Positions 52,090 to 60,545 of a stretch of DNA of 64,000 nt are shown here, one piece after another. The first letter of the stretch is position 1, and each line of letters starts with the position of its first letter. The stretch comes from Rothia santali (GTDB taxonomy: Bacteria > Actinomycetota > Actinomycetes > Actinomycetales > Micrococcaceae). The translations under genes and the position numbers were made by a program. The DNA lies in contig NZ_JANAFB010000017.1 of assembly GCF_024199905.1 (NCBI RefSeq), positions 1 to 64,000 of the forward strand. Reading direction: 5' to 3'. A model generated the notes under the pieces. It made no database searches and was not told the origin of the DNA. It saw nothing but the letters and a program-made list of their open reading frames with translations.

Positions 52090-53145
52090 GTGCCATCCAC
52101 AGCTAATTTGCCTATTCTCTATCCCGAGCGCGAGTGGCTAAGGCGACGGCCTGATGAAGACCACGAGGCCAGTCAAGGAGCGTCATCGCAGGATCCCTAC
52201 CAAGAGTATGCTAGGTACATGTACGAAGACACTGTCCGATTGTCGCAAGAACACTCCGAAAACTTCGCTTATATCGCCCATGGGGCGAGAGTTACATGGA
52301 AAGCAATGAGTCTTTGCGGCGACCCGGCAGAGCTCTCAAACTTCTCTCAAATTGATTCTATCTATCCGTTTGAAAAAGTGTCATCCAGTGCGAAGCATTA
52401 TATTTCTGCAGCCCTTGAACATCTTTTGATGTGGGCTGATTACGCGGCACCTCAGAAATTTCACCCAGAACAAGAAACGGTGCTCACTTCAAGGCCGGTC
52501 CATGCCTTGGCTAGAGCATCCTTGGAAAGCTCGGCGCAAGCGGTTTGGCTTCTGAACACAGTCGATATTAAAGAATGCCTCAGACGGCACATTAGCCTGT
52601 TTCGTTGGAATCTTGGAGAATACAAAAAGAGCAATAATGACCCGGAGCACAAGAAACGACTCAAGGATTGGGACGCCGCAGTGGTCAAAAGGGTGAGCGC
52701 TTGCTTCGAAGAGCGCGAGATTAGTCCGCCCGGCGGGTACATGAATGTTATTCGATGGGCCTGTGAACCGGAGGATCTCGCCCTTGAGTGGAAAAATGTT
52801 GAACGCATCTGGCGGGCAGCCAGTGGTGCGGCTCACGGCATGCCCTGGACAAATTTCGAACTAATGGACGTAAGCGTAGGTGAGGAATACGAAGAGGGGC
52901 AGTATCGTACAACGTTATATCCGGATCCTGAGCTAATGTTTGAGGTTCTGGAGGCGGGGTACCAGATGACACAGTATGCCGCAATGAAGTACATGTTTAA
53001 TTGCGGTGCTAATATCGAGGAATTGCTTCGACAGGCAACGATGTGGTTGGCAAACCATATAACTTATAAGGAAGGGGCGAATCTTGAGACTATAGAACGA
53101 CTGCGTTCAGGTCGGGTTGGCCAAACATCGAACGGCGAACGTTAA
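52090..53145 (+). CDS. Hypothetical accessory protein, low GC (351 aa)
   Basis: Marked by much lower GC and a different codon use from the late genes, so it was probably acquired separately. It is soluble and helical: SSAKHYISAALEHLLMWADY, RASLESSAQAVWLLN, then RIWRAASGAAHG. The spaced 'R-AS-ES...W', 'R' and 'SGAAHG' residues resemble HEPN-like or DUF5677-type helical proteins, but I cannot assign it. The GTG start at 52090 is uncertain. Lysogenic conversion or defence is a possible role. Confidence 0.65.
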   Translation: MPSTANLPILYPEREWLRRRPDEDHEASQGASSQDPYQEYARYMYEDTVRLSQEHSENFAYIAHGARVTWKAMSLCGDPAELSNFSQIDSIYPFEKVSSSAKHYISAALEHLLMWADYAAPQKFHPEQETVLTSRPVHALARASLESSAQAVWLLNTVDIKECLRRHISLFRWNLGEYKKSNNDPEHKKRLKDWDAAVVKRVSACFEEREISPPGGYMNVIRWACEPEDLALEWKNVERIWRAASGAAHGMPWTNFELMDVSVGEEYEEGQYRTTLYPDPELMFEVLEAGYQMTQYAAMKYMFNCGANIEELLRQATMWLANHITYKEGANLETIERLRSGRVGQTSNGER

Positions 53146-53586
53146 ATATAGGAAAACGGTGCGCTGCCAGCATGTGCGCTATATTCGAGAAGCCGTCATT
53201 CCTCATCGGTGATTCGCGTAAGGGTATCTCTTAGATCAGCGCGGTCTTGTCAGATTCGTTGAAGGCGAGCATGTCTCGAATCTCAATAGTCATTGGGGTT
53301 TCGTGGCCGCAGATGCGGGGCACCGTTCTGTAAGGTAGTGAGGATCCTAATGGTGGGTTTGTATCCGAGATGTGATGGGGCAAGATCTCACTAGTTCGTT
53401 AGGTGGCGCCCAAAATGAAGTGGTGTAGAGACTCGGGACTCATGTCGGCGGAAATCTTGGCGACGGCGCGATGATACCTCTCCGCGGTAAGTCGTTTGGG
53501 CTCGTGTATAGCTCAAGCATGTAATGGGACGGCTAATGCGAAGGCGCCTACGTACGGATGGCGGGAGGCGTCGTTGTGTCGTCTGG
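53146..53586. other. Low-GC intergenic region, no gene seen
   Basis: About 440 bases after the accessory gene, AT-richer than average, without an ORF that has a start and ribosome site. It may contain decayed sequence. Confidence 0.45.
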
Positions 53587-53784
53587 CTACTGTTCAGGGT
53601 GCACCTGCTTGCGGGCACGGTGATCCTCGGCCTGGGCGATGATCGTCTCTTCACGCAACGAGTAGGTTACGCGCCCGCCGATGCCGAACGTGGCGACGCC
53701 CATCCGCGCCCCGATGAGGTGGCTGCCGCAGTGGAGCCCGAGCCTCCATGCCCCATGTTCTACCGCGGTGAACGTCCAAGGCAA
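53587..53784 (-). pseudogene. Possible 5'-truncated small gene
   Basis: A 65-residue minus-strand reading (begins PWTFTAVEHGAWRLGLHCGS, later GARMGVATFGIGGRVTYSLR) with high-GC, protein-like codon use inside a low-GC area. Its only start is a TTG right after a stop, with no ribosome site, so the 5' end may be lost. No family recognised. Confidence 0.35.
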
Positions 53785-53888
53785 CTAGCCTATCCACGTC
53801 CCATAGTGCGGGGACCGTCCGCGCTGTGGGCTGACTCGTAGTGCCCCTAGAGCAGAACGGCGCGGGGTGTCTTTTTTGTATGGGGGAG

Positions 53889-53894
53889 TATGCT
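53889..53894 (+). promoter_or_regulatory. -10 box (TATGCT) of the low-GC pair
   Basis: TATGCT exactly 6 bases before ATG 53901. Identical in sequence and spacing to the boxes at 39283-39288 and 62862-62867. Confidence 0.6.
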
Positions 53895-53900
53895 ATAAGC

Positions 53901-54446
53901 ATGGCATCACACAAACCCTGTCGCTCAGAATCGTGGCGTTCGGACCCGGATCACCCGGATCGGCTCGACTGGTTGCAGCTCGTTGTGGATTCCGGGATTG
54001 CGAGCGTTTCCGCACAGCGCGAGGAGTTATCGAGCATGCGAACGCGAGCAGTTACAATATCCGGTTTGGTTGTAACAGCATCTGCATTCCTGGTCGGCAC
54101 TGGTCTAGCTAATGAAAATGTTAATCGTGGAATATTCTTCTATGTTTTGGGTGCTGCAGGAACTGCAGCATTTATTTTGCTTTTTATTTGCCTTGTTCGA
54201 ATAATATACCCATCTATTGAATTTAAGTTTACCTTAGAGTCAGGTCCCCTGCTTAGTTGGATGGATGGGAAGAACCCGGCACCCTCCAGAAGGGTTGCGC
54301 TTAGGATGTTAGCTGTTCGGGTTCAGAAGATGTTTGACCATAACATTGAGTCTCTGAATATACTACGATCTAGATACCGGATGCTCTTGTGGGTTTCGAT
54401 GATAACCACAGGAATATGGATAACTACAGTCTGGTTCTTCGCATGA
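53901..54446 (+). CDS. Membrane protein of a low-GC two-gene cassette (181 aa)
   Basis: A cytosolic N-terminal helix region (LDWLQLVVDSGIASVSAQRE) is followed by two close transmembrane segments (VTISGLVVTASAFLVGTGLA and FYVLGAAGTAAFILLFICLV), a basic soluble stretch, and a last hydrophobic segment at the C-terminus (LLWVSMITTGIWITTVWFFA). The layout recalls 2TM effector proteins of the SLATT/Pycsar-effector kind, but no signature residue proves it. The stop overlaps the next start (ATGA). Confidence 0.68.
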   Translation: MASHKPCRSESWRSDPDHPDRLDWLQLVVDSGIASVSAQREELSSMRTRAVTISGLVVTASAFLVGTGLANENVNRGIFFYVLGAAGTAAFILLFICLVRIIYPSIEFKFTLESGPLLSWMDGKNPAPSRRVALRMLAVRVQKMFDHNIESLNILRSRYRMLLWVSMITTGIWITTVWFFA

Positions 54447-54973
54447 GCACCAACGGAGACGATGGGCAGCCGGACAAAGCTGATCAAGGCGAAGAAGACT
54501 GGGTTCCGGAAGAAGATCAGGAGCCTGATCGCTCTATAACTTGGTCGAAGGGGTATCCGATAAATCGACTAGCGGCTCTCCTGGCCGGTAGGCGTGGGAT
54601 AAGAGACGTTCGAGCCAAATATCTCGCCGAAAAGATTATTGGTGAATCAGTTCAAGCTTTGCGTTATGGTGACGGAAAATCCGAATCTGTTCGTTTTGTT
54701 ATCAATTATAACGACAAGGTGGGTAACAAGTTCTTCGTGGCCATTCGTTTTGGGAAAATGGGTGAATTAGAAGAGCGGGACAATAGCCGGAGTATTCCGG
54801 ATCTCCTGCCTATTGATTCCTTGGTTTACCTATCACTTCCTGAAGATGCGAAGGGTCGTCCTCGTGGAGCATCCGGCAAAATGGGGATGAGGAAGAAGAG
54901 AGGAATTTCTGGTAGGTATTCTGTCGTTGATCGAAGAAATATGAAAACGCGCGGGAGGAGTAAGCGAAGTTAG
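54443..54973 (+). CDS. Soluble partner protein of the low-GC cassette (176 aa)
   Basis: Translationally coupled to the membrane gene (ATGA). The N-terminal 40 residues are acidic and disordered. The middle holds RAKYLAEKIIGESVQALRYG and SVRFVINYNDKVGNKFFVAI, which look like an alpha/beta domain. The tail is very basic (RKKRGISGRYSVVDRRNMKT), suggesting nucleic-acid binding. Unrecognised family. Membrane plus soluble coupling next to attR fits a conversion or anti-phage module. Confidence 0.65.
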   Translation: MSTNGDDGQPDKADQGEEDWVPEEDQEPDRSITWSKGYPINRLAALLAGRRGIRDVRAKYLAEKIIGESVQALRYGDGKSESVRFVINYNDKVGNKFFVAIRFGKMGELEERDNSRSIPDLLPIDSLVYLSLPEDAKGRPRGASGKMGMRKKRGISGRYSVVDRRNMKTRGRSKRS

Positions 54974-55711
54974 GCATTGTAGCGCCCTGCGAGATGGAGT
55001 CTTTTGGAACATTGATTCTTGACGTTCAATAGCGATATCGTCCCAGTGCGTGGTTGCCCGGGGGAACGTCTCGTTTCATGGATCATGCGGGTGTAGTGAC
55101 GAGACTGCCGAGAACTAAGGTGTGCGCGCCTATGTTGCGGTTGATGGATTCGAGAGTCCGACAAGGCCGTCACCGATGGGCCGGGTGTGAAGACGTTGAA
55201 GGCGGGTTGTTCACCAGCGCGATAGAGGTCGGTGAGGACAAGGACGGCGCGGACAAGGCGGGCGTCGTCGGTAAAGTCGATGCGGCCAAGGAGCCGCATG
55301 GCGGCTCTCATAAGTGCGATGGGATCGGCAGTAGGGCGGGGACCCTACACCTGGTGCGCGAATAGAACCCAGTTTGTCTGCATAGTGTCTGGTGCTGGCG
55401 AAGACAAAAACGATATAGGCGGTCTTGCCGTGGCGGTTGAGCCGGGCAGCGGCGTGCTGGGCGTAGATGCTTAGCGCTTGATGCGGATTCAGGGAGGTCG
55501 CGGCAGGGGGGGGGCAGAAAGATTCGGCGACGTCGACCTGGTTCCTGATCTCCCGCTCCAGTTTGAGCTCGATCGCCCGGATGCACTGCGCATAAGTAAG
55601 AAGTTGAACTGCGACAGAATCCCCTCGAGTACGCGGCCGCAAGGTCCGCAGTAGTTTAACAGCCACTGGGCGATAAGCGGGTGGGCTGTGGAATCCGGTG
55701 ATGACCCACAC
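54970..55711 (-). pseudogene. Degraded unidentified gene
   Basis: Two overlapping minus-strand frames look protein-like in turn. The first (55711 to about 55320) contains VAVQLLTYAQCIRAIELKLE and ARLNRHGKTAYIVFVFASTR. The second (from about 55311) contains AAMRLLGRIDFTDDARLVRA. Joined by one frameshift they could form one protein of about 200 residues. Poly-G near 55505 is a further likely indel site. I do not recognise the family. Confidence 0.35.
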
Positions 55712-55828
55712 CTCGGACGACGGTAATCCGCCTGCCTGGCAGTTCCACGCCGGCGCTGAGACCCGCTCTCACGCCCAGGCGCCGCTCAAACCGTGTGACT
55801 GAGTCCCCTCACCCTGCTGTCGCCACGC

Positions 55829-55837
55829 TGGTATGAT
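55829..55837 (+). promoter_or_regulatory. Extended -10 promoter (TGG-TATGAT)
   Basis: TATGAT with an upstream TGn extension. No start codon follows within a leaderless or ribosome-site distance; a series of hairpins follows. Confidence 0.45.
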
Positions 55838-55841
55838 GGGT

Positions 55842-56005
55842 GTGTTCCCTTCAAGGGCAGGCCCACCGGCTGTAATCCGGTGGACCCGCCGTTACTGAGT
55901 GGAGCTAGCGTCCATCAAGGGCGCGTAGCAGGTCAGCAAGAGCCCAGATCACCGGCGCGATACCTTTCACGATTACGCGCCAGATCTGGGCCTTCTGCTT
56001 TCCAT
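55842..56005 (+). ncRNA. Candidate structured non-coding RNA
   Basis: Downstream of the promoter lie three hairpins. One is CCCTT-C-AAGGG. The second is CCACCGG (55863) with CCGGTGG (55877). The third is long: GCCCAGATC (55942) with GATCTGGGC (55983), enclosing GGCGCG with CGCGCC and flanked by AGCA/TGCT. The last stem is followed by CTTCTGCTTT, a weak terminator. No coding frame is convincing. No known RNA family is recognised. Confidence 0.35.
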
Positions 56006-56010
56006 CATCC

Positions 56011-56382
56011 TCTCCTCGGTGTCGAGGCGCATGACCCATCAGCCTGTCACCTCCCCTCGCTCACTACTCTCCGCGACGCAGGCCAGCTGGTGATTCGGGG
56101 AGTAGTCGCCGCAGAGGTGACACGGGTAGGTTATCGGGCGGATCTGGCCATCTCACCCACCTTGTTCTGGGCATCGGGTAGGCGTAGTACGGGGACCGTT
56201 CTGAGCGATCCTAAAGAGATTCAGCGGCCGGGACGTCCGGTAGTTTGGACTCCACCCAAGCGAACTCCCGGGGGCGCTGAGGGGTCTCCGCGCAGGGACC
56301 GAGTCTCCGACGAGCCCCACGAACCGTGTCCGAAGGGACCCGAGGCGCAGCGAGTCTTCTGTTGCTCTCGGATGACAGAGCC
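56011..56382. other. Right prophage end, no gene seen
   Basis: About 370 bases between the RNA candidate and the arm-type sites. Open frames cross it but lack starts with ribosome sites and conserved-looking sequence. It should contain phage att-flanking DNA. Confidence 0.4.
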
Positions 56383-56404
56383 GACCGCCATTTTGACCGC
56401 CATT
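56383..56404 (+). promoter_or_regulatory. Candidate integrase arm-type sites beside attR
   Basis: Direct copies of GACCGCCATT at 56383 and 56395, the same 12-base step as at 15621/15633, 104 bases before the right core repeat. Confidence 0.6.
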
Positions 56405-56507
56405 GCCCTTCAGAAAGCCTCATCTGGTGCACAGGATCGAAGGTGAAATCCCCGGAATCATGCGGAAGTTCACCACCTCCGATGCCCCAAGATTCACCCT
56501 GTTGGAA

Positions 56508-56621
56508 CTTCTAATCTCTTGGTCGGGGGTTCGACTCCCTCCTGGGGCACCGACCTCAACCCCGTTCCGATCAGGCCAGATGGCCGGTTGGGGCGGGGTT
56601 TTCTGTGTCCGTGGGTGGTGG
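56508..56621 (+). repeat. attR core repeat with 3' half of tRNA-Arg
   Basis: Second copy of the 114-bp core. The first 42 bases are the tRNA 3' half (anticodon loop to discriminator) without the 5' half, so it is not a functional tRNA. The terminator hairpin is included. Confidence 0.95.
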
Positions 56622-56973
56622 TGCAGGCACCCCGGTTCTGCCGGAGCTGCCGCTTCCGATAGATCGATCTCGGGCCCCTCCTGCCCGATCCAGGGGGCAT
56701 CGATCCACGTCGGACCACGTCTCCACCGGCCGAATTCGTCCGCAGCCCCGCCAGCTACATGGCGTTGTGCACGTCGACCATGGTCGTCGCATCGGTGGAA
56801 CGGCCGACCCGGAACTAAATCGTCGTGTCGCCATCTCGTGCAAATACCATGTTCCGCGAGGAGACAGCGCACAGCTCATTCGTTCGGGGGAGGGCCGGGT
56901 GTTCAGCTCGTCCCCCTCCCATCCTCCACCGACGGTCCACGGCCGTGATAGAAGCAGGCCGTAGACTGGCGTG
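56622..56973. other. Chromosomal flank after attR, no gene seen
   Basis: About 350 bases before the phospholipase D gene. It should hold that gene's promoter and was directly downstream of tRNA-Arg before integration. No coding feature is supported. Confidence 0.4.
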
Positions 56974-58236
56974 ATGACGAACCCTCACAGCTCCGCCCTA
57001 ACCCGCGTCGGTCGCCTGGCCGGGAAGACGGCACTGATCGGAGCGGGTGGCCTGGTCGGCGCGCAGCTCACCGTCGTCGGCGCCCTCGCCACGATCGACG
57101 GACTCAAACGACGCGGCCGCAAGAAGCGGGACGCCCAGCGGCCCGGCACCTTCCACTCTGAGGTGGAGGATTCCCAGATCAGCGTCTATACGTCGGGAGA
57201 CACCCTCTACGACGACATGATCGAAGCTATCGACGGCGCCCGGGATGCGATCCAGCTCGAGACCTACATCTGGAAGTGCGACGAGGCGGGCCAGCGATTC
57301 CTCGACGCCCTGAACCGGGCGGCGGAGCGCGGAGTCCGCGTCCACGTCATCTACGACGGGTTCGCCAACCTCGTGGTGAAGCCGTCCTTCTTCCGCCAGT
57401 TCTCCGATCGGATCAACGTCTGGCGCATGCCGGTGGTGCGGCGGGGCTTCTGGAAGGGCGTGATCCGCCATACCGGCCTGGACCACTCCAAGATCCTGGT
57501 CGTGGACGACCACGCCGCATTCGTGGGCGGGTACAACATCGGCTCGATGTACGCCCGTCAGTGGCGGGACACCCACGTGCGGGTGCTCGGGCCCGCCGCG
57601 TGGGGACTGCGCAACTCCATCGCACGGAAGTGGAACACCGCGCATGAGACGAAGGACCAGATCCAGTGGGTTCCCGCCGACGGCTGGAAGCCGGAGGTGC
57701 GGGTGGCCTCCAACATCCCGCTGCAGCTCGTCTACCCCATCCGCGGCGTGTACCTGGTGGCGATCGAGCGCGCCGTCCACCACATCTACGTCAACACGCC
57801 GTACTTCGTGCCCGACCAGCAGATCCTCAACGCGCTGCTCGACGCTGCGCGCCGCGGGGTCGACGTGCGGGTGATCCTGCCCAAGGAGTCCAACCACATC
57901 GTCGCGGACTGGGTGTCGCGAGGCTTCTACAACGAGATGCTCGACGCCGGCGTCACGATCCTGTTGTACCGGCCCTCGATGATCCACGCCAAGACCACCA
58001 CGATCGACGGCCAGTGGTCCACCGTGGGCACGGCGAACATCGATCGGCTCTCCCTCTCGTTCAACTACGAGACCAACGTCGAGATCATCAACTCAGCGTT
58101 CGCGGCGGAGATGGAGAAGGTCTTCGCCGCCGACGCGGAGCACTGCGATGTCCTGACGACGTCGGCCTGGAGCGATCGCCCGCCGATGGCGCGCGTCGCC
58201 GAGGCGATCCTGGCGCCGCTGCGCCCCTTCCTGTGA
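56974..58236 (+). CDS. Phospholipase D family / cardiolipin synthase-like protein
   Basis: A 420-residue enzyme with one N-terminal hydrophobic segment (TALIGAGGLVGAQLTVVGAL) and two phospholipase D motifs, HSKILVVDD near residue 172 and HAKTTTIDG near 336. Flanking segments QLETYIWKCDEAGQRFLDAL and YVNTPYFVPDQQILNALLDA are typical of cardiolipin synthases. It is shorter than the enzyme at 9672-11438 and lacks its insert. ATG 56974 is chosen; GTG 56971 overlaps it. Confidence 0.88.
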   Translation: MTNPHSSALTRVGRLAGKTALIGAGGLVGAQLTVVGALATIDGLKRRGRKKRDAQRPGTFHSEVEDSQISVYTSGDTLYDDMIEAIDGARDAIQLETYIWKCDEAGQRFLDALNRAAERGVRVHVIYDGFANLVVKPSFFRQFSDRINVWRMPVVRRGFWKGVIRHTGLDHSKILVVDDHAAFVGGYNIGSMYARQWRDTHVRVLGPAAWGLRNSIARKWNTAHETKDQIQWVPADGWKPEVRVASNIPLQLVYPIRGVYLVAIERAVHHIYVNTPYFVPDQQILNALLDAARRGVDVRVILPKESNHIVADWVSRGFYNEMLDAGVTILLYRPSMIHAKTTTIDGQWSTVGTANIDRLSLSFNYETNVEIINSAFAAEMEKVFAADAEHCDVLTTSAWSDRPPMARVAEAILAPLRPFL

Positions 58237-58460
58237 TCCGCTGAGTCCGATGCCGGGGACAGTGGCTTTCGGATAGACGCCAGCGCCTGGCTCGGCGACC
58301 CCCTTCTGGACGGCTAGGAAGCCGTCTGGGAGGGGGCGGCCCACGATGGTGCGAACCCGGCAGCAAGTCGAGACCCCGCTCCGAATACTCAGGCCCCACC
58401 CCTAAGCGAAGCTAAACCGAACGAAACCCATCAGGGCCGAACCGTCATCCGCTGGCATTC
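58237..58460. other. Spacer between phospholipase D gene and prophage-like repeat
   Basis: About 220 bases without a recognisable gene. It separates chromosomal sequence from the first decayed prophage-like segment. Confidence 0.4.
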
Positions 58461-58716
58461 GACGTGAGCGCGGCCCCTGGATGCCACGGGGGACACCGAT
58501 GGGGCCCACCCGGGAGGATGGGGGACAGGAGTGGACCCCTTCGTCCATCCGCTGGCCAGGCGGCCGTGCCGCCGGCCGGTGCGGATGCCCCCGGGTGTGC
58601 GGTGTCAGGGTGCCGCTGCGTCCAGGGGCCGCTTGGCTTCAGTCTAAGAACTGAAGGGGGAGGGTGAGGAAGAGCCCGTTGCACACGGTATGGATACCAG
58701 GTGGTCGGAGCAATCG
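58461..58716. repeat. Diverged copy of the region upstream of the prophage integrase
   Basis: Aligns by eye with 17283-17540 over about 255 bases, for example GACACCGATGGGG, GGACCCCTTCGTCCAT, GGTGCGGATGCCCCCGGGTG and CCAGGGGCCGCTTGGCTTCA. No integrase gene adjoins this copy, so it is a relic of a second related element. Confidence 0.8.
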
Positions 58717-58947
58717 GTCTTCCGGGGGAGGGAGGCTGAGACGCTGTGCTGTTCGCGGTGAGGCGCCATCGGTCGCTTCCGGGGATCGTTCAGGAGCCGG
58801 TTTGCATCATGGAGACGTCTAACGAGATCCGCCCCCACGGGTGCGGTAATTTTCTGCTATTGCCGTTGAAAATTTCCGGTCATTCTTTTTGGGACGTACT
58901 TCGAAGTAGTCACGTAGAATCGGCGATCACCGGAGGCACTAGATGAG

Positions 58948-59643
58948 GTGGTGAATTGCGTGGCCGTCCTCTCCTCGCAGTCAAGCAGACCAGTGCGAAT
59001 CTTCTCTGGGTTTTTCGTCCTGGCGATGGGCGTCGTTGCGGTATGCGTCACGTGGCAGCCGTTTGCAGGACTCTCCTCCTCCGGTAAGGCGTGGGGGTGG
59101 ATCTTTCTGGCGCTGGGTGCGATCACGGCACTGCTGGGATGGCGGCTGCTGTGGGGAAGGCGGAGCGGCAAGGAGCTGCTGGTGGTGGGGGAGCCCACTC
59201 GGATCTTTGTTCTGGTGGGCGCCGCCTGCGTGCTGTTCGCTCTGTTCCTGATGTGGATTCTCTTCGCGACCGAGCCCGAGGGAAGCGCCACCTATGTGTT
59301 CCTGCCGGCAAGTTGCGGGCTGGGGTCGGCCTTGTGTGTTCGTGGCCTGTTTTCCTTGACGGCTCCTCCACGTCATCCCGTTCAATGGAGGATCCCCGCT
59401 GCTTATCGACGGCGATCCAGGTGGCTGGTTCCGCTCATGTTCGTGGGTGGGATGATCGCCGTCCTGCTCGGGTTTGCCGGGGAGATCTGGGACACCGATG
59501 AAGGGAAGCCTGGTCTGGTGGGCGCAGGGATCTGGTGGATTGTCGCAGCCGTTGTTTTTGCCCACCTCGCGTGGGGTGGGAACGCCTCGAGGAATAGCGA
59601 GCAGCCATCTGATCCTGAGCCTGCGGGACAGAACGAGGGATGA
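58948..59643 (+). CDS. Multi-pass membrane protein, unknown function (231 aa)
   Basis: Hydrophobic segments near residues 18-36, 48-66, 85-108, 118-135, 160-178 and 190-210 suggest five or six membrane passes. Loops are short and the tail is acidic (SEQPSDPEPAGQNEG). A GTG start at 58948 is 11 bases after GGAGG; the start is uncertain. Base composition is less GC-rich than the chromosome left of the prophage. No family recognised. Confidence 0.65.
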   Translation: MVNCVAVLSSQSSRPVRIFSGFFVLAMGVVAVCVTWQPFAGLSSSGKAWGWIFLALGAITALLGWRLLWGRRSGKELLVVGEPTRIFVLVGAACVLFALFLMWILFATEPEGSATYVFLPASCGLGSALCVRGLFSLTAPPRHPVQWRIPAAYRRRSRWLVPLMFVGGMIAVLLGFAGEIWDTDEGKPGLVGAGIWWIVAAVVFAHLAWGGNASRNSEQPSDPEPAGQNEG

Positions 59644-59690
59644 TGGTCATCTTTATCTTGGCCGCACTAGCCACCCACGGCACGCCTGCG

Positions 59691-59813
59691 CAATGACTGA
59701 GGGCTCATCGAACGAGCATTTGGACGTGTCGGGATCCCAGAGGGGCGCCCCATCCCAAGAGACCTCGTCGGAAGACTTCAACCCGGGGGCATCAATCTGG
59801 GGTGATGACCCAG
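59691..59813 (+). repeat. 120-bp direct repeat, left copy
   Basis: Resembles 61744-61866 with scattered differences. Shared blocks include GGCGCCCCATCCC and GAGACCTCGTCG. Both copies begin ATGACTG and are open for 25-45 codons (GAPSQETSSEDFNPG and GAPSRETSSKDFNPG), perhaps the decayed N-terminus of a gene. Confidence 0.75.
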
Positions 59814-59846
59814 CTCAGAGCGTAGGTGGTGATGCGATCGGTCGAA

Positions 59847-60029
59847 CTACCGCTTCTTGTGGGCGCGGTACATCGCAGCGCTGGCCGTCAACGCAATCAC
59901 TGCCATGAGGAACAAGATCAGGCTGACCACCAGGATGTTCTGCAGCATGTAGATGCCGATTCCGATGATGATCAGGGACCCGATGAAAAGCCCAATGGCG
60001 CCTGGCAGGAGTTGTTCAGGGGAAAACAT
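59847..60029 (-). CDS. Small two-pass membrane protein (60 aa)
   Basis: Two hydrophobic segments (GAIGLFIGSLIIIGIGIYML and ILVVSLILFLMAVIALTASA) with a basic tail (AMYRAHKKR). GAAGGAGC lies upstream of the ATG on the minus strand, so unlike several neighbours it has a ribosome site. It belongs by size and topology with the tiny membrane proteins in and beside the prophage. Confidence 0.65.
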   Translation of the reverse strand: MFSPEQLLPGAIGLFIGSLIIIGIGIYMLQNILVVSLILFLMAVIALTASAAMYRAHKKR

Positions 60030-60136
60030 GGGGGCTCCTTCGCCGGATCCAGGAATCTGGGGTGGATGTCCTCAATGTAGCAAGTCGGATCAACGCGCCC
60101 ATGCTGATCACTGGACGCCACGAATAGGAGAGCAAT

Positions 60137-60385
60137 ATGACGGACTAGCCGCCGGTCCTTGCCCAGAATGGCGTCCCGTGGATCAACTCCATGGATCGTG
60201 GCTACTGGTCCCTGCGCCACGACTGCACCGACTAAGCCACCGGGTTGACCCGGATGCAGATCCGGTGCAGATGCTCCGGATCCCGGGTCAATCGCTACGA
60301 TCCTGCGAATCTACGTTCGACGGCCAACACCGTGGTCGACGGACCTTACCTGCACTACAGTGGCACCACTATCCCCCCGGGTGAT
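60137..60385 (+). pseudogene. Decayed RusA-like resolvase gene
   Basis: Clear similarity to the prophage gene at 24768: AATGGCGTCCCGTGGATCAA, then TGGTCCCTGCGCCACGAC, and later GTCAATCGCTACGATCCTGC and GCCAACACCGTGGTCGACGG. The fourth codon is TAG, a TAA follows the RHDCTD block, and a central part is missing. The catalytic Asp/Lys region survives only in pieces. Confidence 0.85.
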
Positions 60386-60426
60386 GATGTGGATCGATGG
60401 CCTCCCATTTTGTATTGCCGAGCTTG

Positions 60427-60545
60427 AGCACTGCCACGAGAGTTGGGAGCAAGGCGAAGGAAGCCGCGGAGTCCACAGGGCAGGGCCTGAATGATCCAGT
60501 GCTGGGGCGGGTGATCACCGCGATGCGGGAGGATCTTGAGTCGGG
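60427..60545 (+). pseudogene. Remnant of the tail chaperone C-terminus, first copy
   Basis: Reads KAKEAAESTGQGLNDP and VITAMREDLES, against AKEAVESAQRDIKEP and VLIAVREDPAE in the prophage chaperone extension. Only the end of the gene is present. It is followed on the minus strand by a dead copy of protein 'a', the same order as at 39.0 kb. Confidence 0.75.

Larger units (their letters stand above)
15504..56621. mobile_element. Siphovirus-type prophage integrated in tRNA-Arg
   Basis: The element is bounded by identical 114-bp repeats (15504-15617 and 56508-56621, offset 41,004 bp). It contains integrase, repressor, recombination and replication genes, and then terminase, portal, capsid, tail, lysis and accessory genes in canonical order. 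All structural genes seen are open apart from the expected tail-chaperone frameshift. It therefore looks like an intact lysogen, though excision is not shown. The integrase lies against attL and transcribes toward it. Confidence 0.95.

Noticed and set aside
53524-53841. Plus-strand frame opposite the possible truncated gene at 53587
   Set aside because: Arg-rich with no ribosome site; the minus-strand reading is more protein-like.
55880-56446. Plus-strand frame of 188 codons at the right prophage end
   Set aside because: Overlaps the structured RNA candidate and the arm-type sites, with no start signal and low-complexity composition.
56508-56549. Second tRNA-Arg gene at attR
   Set aside because: Only the 3' half from the anticodon loop is present; the 5' acceptor and D-arm are missing, as expected for an att remnant.
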